From Rhizobiaceae bacterium UBA1291 (GTDB taxonomy: Bacteria; Pseudomonadota; Alphaproteobacteria; Rhizobiales; Rhizobiaceae), in assembly GCA_002307905.1 (NCBI GenBank), contig DBUL01000161.1, forward strand, positions 25,948 through 32,917: a DNA stretch of 6,970 nucleotides. The letters are read 5' to 3'. The position numbers and the translations under genes were made by a program. Numbering within the stretch: the stretch's first letter is position 1; every line of letters starts with the position of its first letter. Below are positions 5,927-6,970 of this stretch, piece after piece. Under the pieces are notes generated by a model. It saw nothing but the letters and a program-made list of their open reading frames with translations, searched no databases and was not told the DNA's origin.

Positions 5927-6573
5927 AGCTCATCACCGCAATGGGCAAGGTTCAAATGGGGACAAGCGCGATGACGGCACATCGAATGACGGAATGGAGA
6001 TCGGTGCTGCTTTTGTCGCTGCTGGTCGCGGGGCTCTCGGGCTGCGGCTCGAAAGCCACGAACGATACGTTCGCTATTACGGCGGCACCGGACGTCAGGA
6101 GCAGTGGACCGGTTCGTAGCCGGCAGTTGCTGGTCGCCGATCCCTCGGCGCTCAAGGCTCTGGACAGCGAGAATGTCCTCGTGCGCGTCTCGCCCTCCGA
6201 GATCCGCTATCTGTCGAATTCTCAGTGGAGCGACAAGCTGACACGGATGGTGCAGGCCAAACTGGTTGAAGCCTTCGAGAACACCGGCAAACTGGCCGGC
6301 GTCGGCAAGCCCGGGCAGGGGCTGGCCATCGACTATCAACTGATCAGCGACGTGCGCGCTTTCGAGGTCGACACGGTCGGGGCAGATCGTGGCGTCGTTG
6401 AGATCTCGGTCAAGCTGCTCAACGATCGCAACGGTACGGTGAAGTCGCAGAGGGTGTTCAGCGCCAGTGAAACTGCGACAGGCACATCGAACGAGGCCTA
6501 TATCCGCGCCATGGACCGGGCCTTCGGACGCGTGAGCGCCGAGATCGTTGCCTGGACGCTGGCGCAACTCTAA
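5923..6573 (+). CDS. PqiC-like ABC transport auxiliary lipoprotein
   Basis: A predicted outer-membrane lipoprotein of the ABC-type transport auxiliary family (PqiC/YmbA, DUF330), which partners MCE systems such as PqiAB. The signal peptide hydrophobic core is VLLLSLLVAG (28-37) and the lipobox LSGC places the lipidated cysteine at residue 41. The mature domain shows the family's RYLSNSQWSDKLTRMVQ block (95-111, Trp102) and a later AIDYQLISDVRAFEVD strand region (from 135), with a final helical segment ending WTLAQL. As numbered here the N-region before the signal core is unusually long (about 26 residues). Internal ATG codons at 5956 (AAGG five bases upstream) and 5971 would give more normal signal peptides, but the ATG at 5923 overlaps the MCE gene stop (ATGA), so coupling supports the longer form. 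The mature protein is unaffected. It is the last gene of the operon; a hairpin at 6641-6674 follows. It may tether the MCE tail to the outer membrane. Confidence 0.85.
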   Translation: MKLITAMGKVQMGTSAMTAHRMTEWRSVLLLSLLVAGLSGCGSKATNDTFAITAAPDVRSSGPVRSRQLLVADPSALKALDSENVLVRVSPSEIRYLSNSQWSDKLTRMVQAKLVEAFENTGKLAGVGKPGQGLAIDYQLISDVRAFEVDTVGADRGVVEISVKLLNDRNGTVKSQRVFSASETATGTSNEAYIRAMDRAFGRVSAEIVAWTLAQL

Positions 6574-6640
6574 GGGCATCGTGCCGGTCAGGGCGGCACT
6601 ACCGCTTGATCGCTCTCCCCCCATTCTCCTCAGCAATAAA

Positions 6641-6674
6641 AAGAGCCCCGGGCCATTCAGGCGCCGGGGCTCTT
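6641..6674. terminator. Bidirectional intrinsic terminator between convergent genes
   Basis: A perfect 11-bp stem, AAGAGCCCCGG (6641-6651) with CCGGGGCTCTT (6664-6674), which can extend inward by three GC pairs with one bulged G. On the minus strand the stem runs into TTTTTATT, an excellent T tract for the gene ending at 6725; on the plus strand only TCTTC follows, so termination of the transporter operon (stop at 6573) would be weaker. The 151-bp intergenic region contains nothing else that I can support. Confidence 0.85.
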
Positions 6675-6724
6675 CGCTATGGTCATGCTGTCTGGACCGG
6701 CTTTGTGCGCCGGCGCCATGGGTC

Positions 6725-6970
6725 TCAGCTGAACCGGCCAGCTGCGTGGGCCAGCATGGTGTAAACCTTGCCGGTGTCCGAGGTCAGGTAGGACTGGGTC
6801 ACGGTCTTGTCGCGGTCGGTGCGGGCGACGTCGCCGAGCAGCTTTTCGAAATCTGCAATGTAGCGGTCGACGGCGACGCGGAATTCCGGCTCGCGGTCAT
6901 ACTTGCGCTTGATCTCGTCGAAGGTCTGCTGCCCCTTCAGCGTGTAGAGACGACGGGTGAACACGTCGCG
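6725..6970 (-). CDS. C-terminal end of an unidentified protein (cut by window edge)
   Basis: The last 81 residues of a minus-strand gene whose start lies beyond the right edge; the frame is open at the edge (Arg-Asp before the first GTG at 6964), so a start at that GTG is unlikely. The fragment is charged and helical, with segments FDEIKRKYDREPEFRVAVDRYIADFEKLL and then TVTQSYLTSDTGKVYTMLAHAAGRFS at the terminus. It has no membrane segment or catalytic motif that I recognise. A C-terminus of this type is compatible with a large helical rhizobial protein, but I cannot name the family. The stop is followed 51 bases later by the strong terminator at 6641-6674, supporting a real, expressed 3' end. 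It converges with the lipid transporter operon. Confidence 0.75.
   Translation of the reverse strand, partial: RDVFTRRLYTLKGQQTFDEIKRKYDREPEFRVAVDRYIADFEKLLGDVARTDRDKTVTQSYLTSDTGKVYTMLAHAAGRFS

Noticed and set aside
5791..6636. A 281-codon minus-strand frame opposite the auxiliary lipoprotein gene
   Set aside because: Runs antisense across two plus-strand genes and has no recognisable domain.
1..6970. A defence system, mobile element, CRISPR array or toxin-antitoxin pair
   Set aside because: No transposase, integrase, nuclease, repeat array or toxin-like gene is present; gene content is core metabolism, regulation and envelope lipid transport.

Overview
The window looks like chromosomal DNA from an alphaproteobacterium of the order Rhizobiales (Rhizobium/Agrobacterium/Sinorhizobium-like). 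The basis is the high GC coding sequence, the style of the malic enzyme N-terminus, and a rhizobial-type PHO box in front of a PlcP-like lipase. I see no mobile element, tRNA, rRNA or CRISPR array, and no obvious compositional break.

Layout. Positions 1-250 (minus strand) hold the N-terminus of a MaeB-type NADP-dependent malic enzyme that runs off the left edge. Positions 371-619 (minus) hold a 61-residue lipoprotein gene with its own terminator. It is divergent from a TetR-family regulator gene (832-1437, plus). The space between these two genes carries back-to-back sigma70-like promoters with a palindrome, TTGAAC-N6-GTTCAA, in the core of one and over the -35 of the other. A related imperfect copy lies exactly 20 bp away. 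This looks like an autoregulated TetR/lipoprotein pair.

Positions 1467-2387 (plus) hold a PHO-box-like element followed by a cytoplasmic LpxH-type metallophosphoesterase. It is most likely PlcP, the phospholipase C that rhizobia use to break down membrane phospholipids when phosphate is scarce.

Positions 2479-6573 (plus) hold a tight four-gene operon for an MCE/Mla-type lipid ABC transporter. The genes encode a permease with a fused N-terminal STAS domain (MlaB+MlaE in one chain), the ATPase MlaF, an elongated MlaD-like MCE protein with a long helical tail, and a PqiC-like auxiliary lipoprotein. The last three junctions are overlaps or near-overlaps. A strong hairpin at 6641-6674 ends the operon and faces the 3' end of an unidentified minus-strand gene that runs off the right edge.

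How the genes may work together. The region from 1467 to 6573 reads as an envelope-lipid neighbourhood: a probable phosphate-regulated lipase that consumes phospholipid, next to a transporter that moves phospholipid between inner and outer membranes. Whether the transporter shares the PHO-box promoter is open, because 91 bp without a clear terminator separates them and a weak second promoter may lie there. Most of the window is conserved rhizobial core genome. The least described parts are the TetR/small-lipoprotein regulatory unit and the possible Pho link to the lipid transporter.
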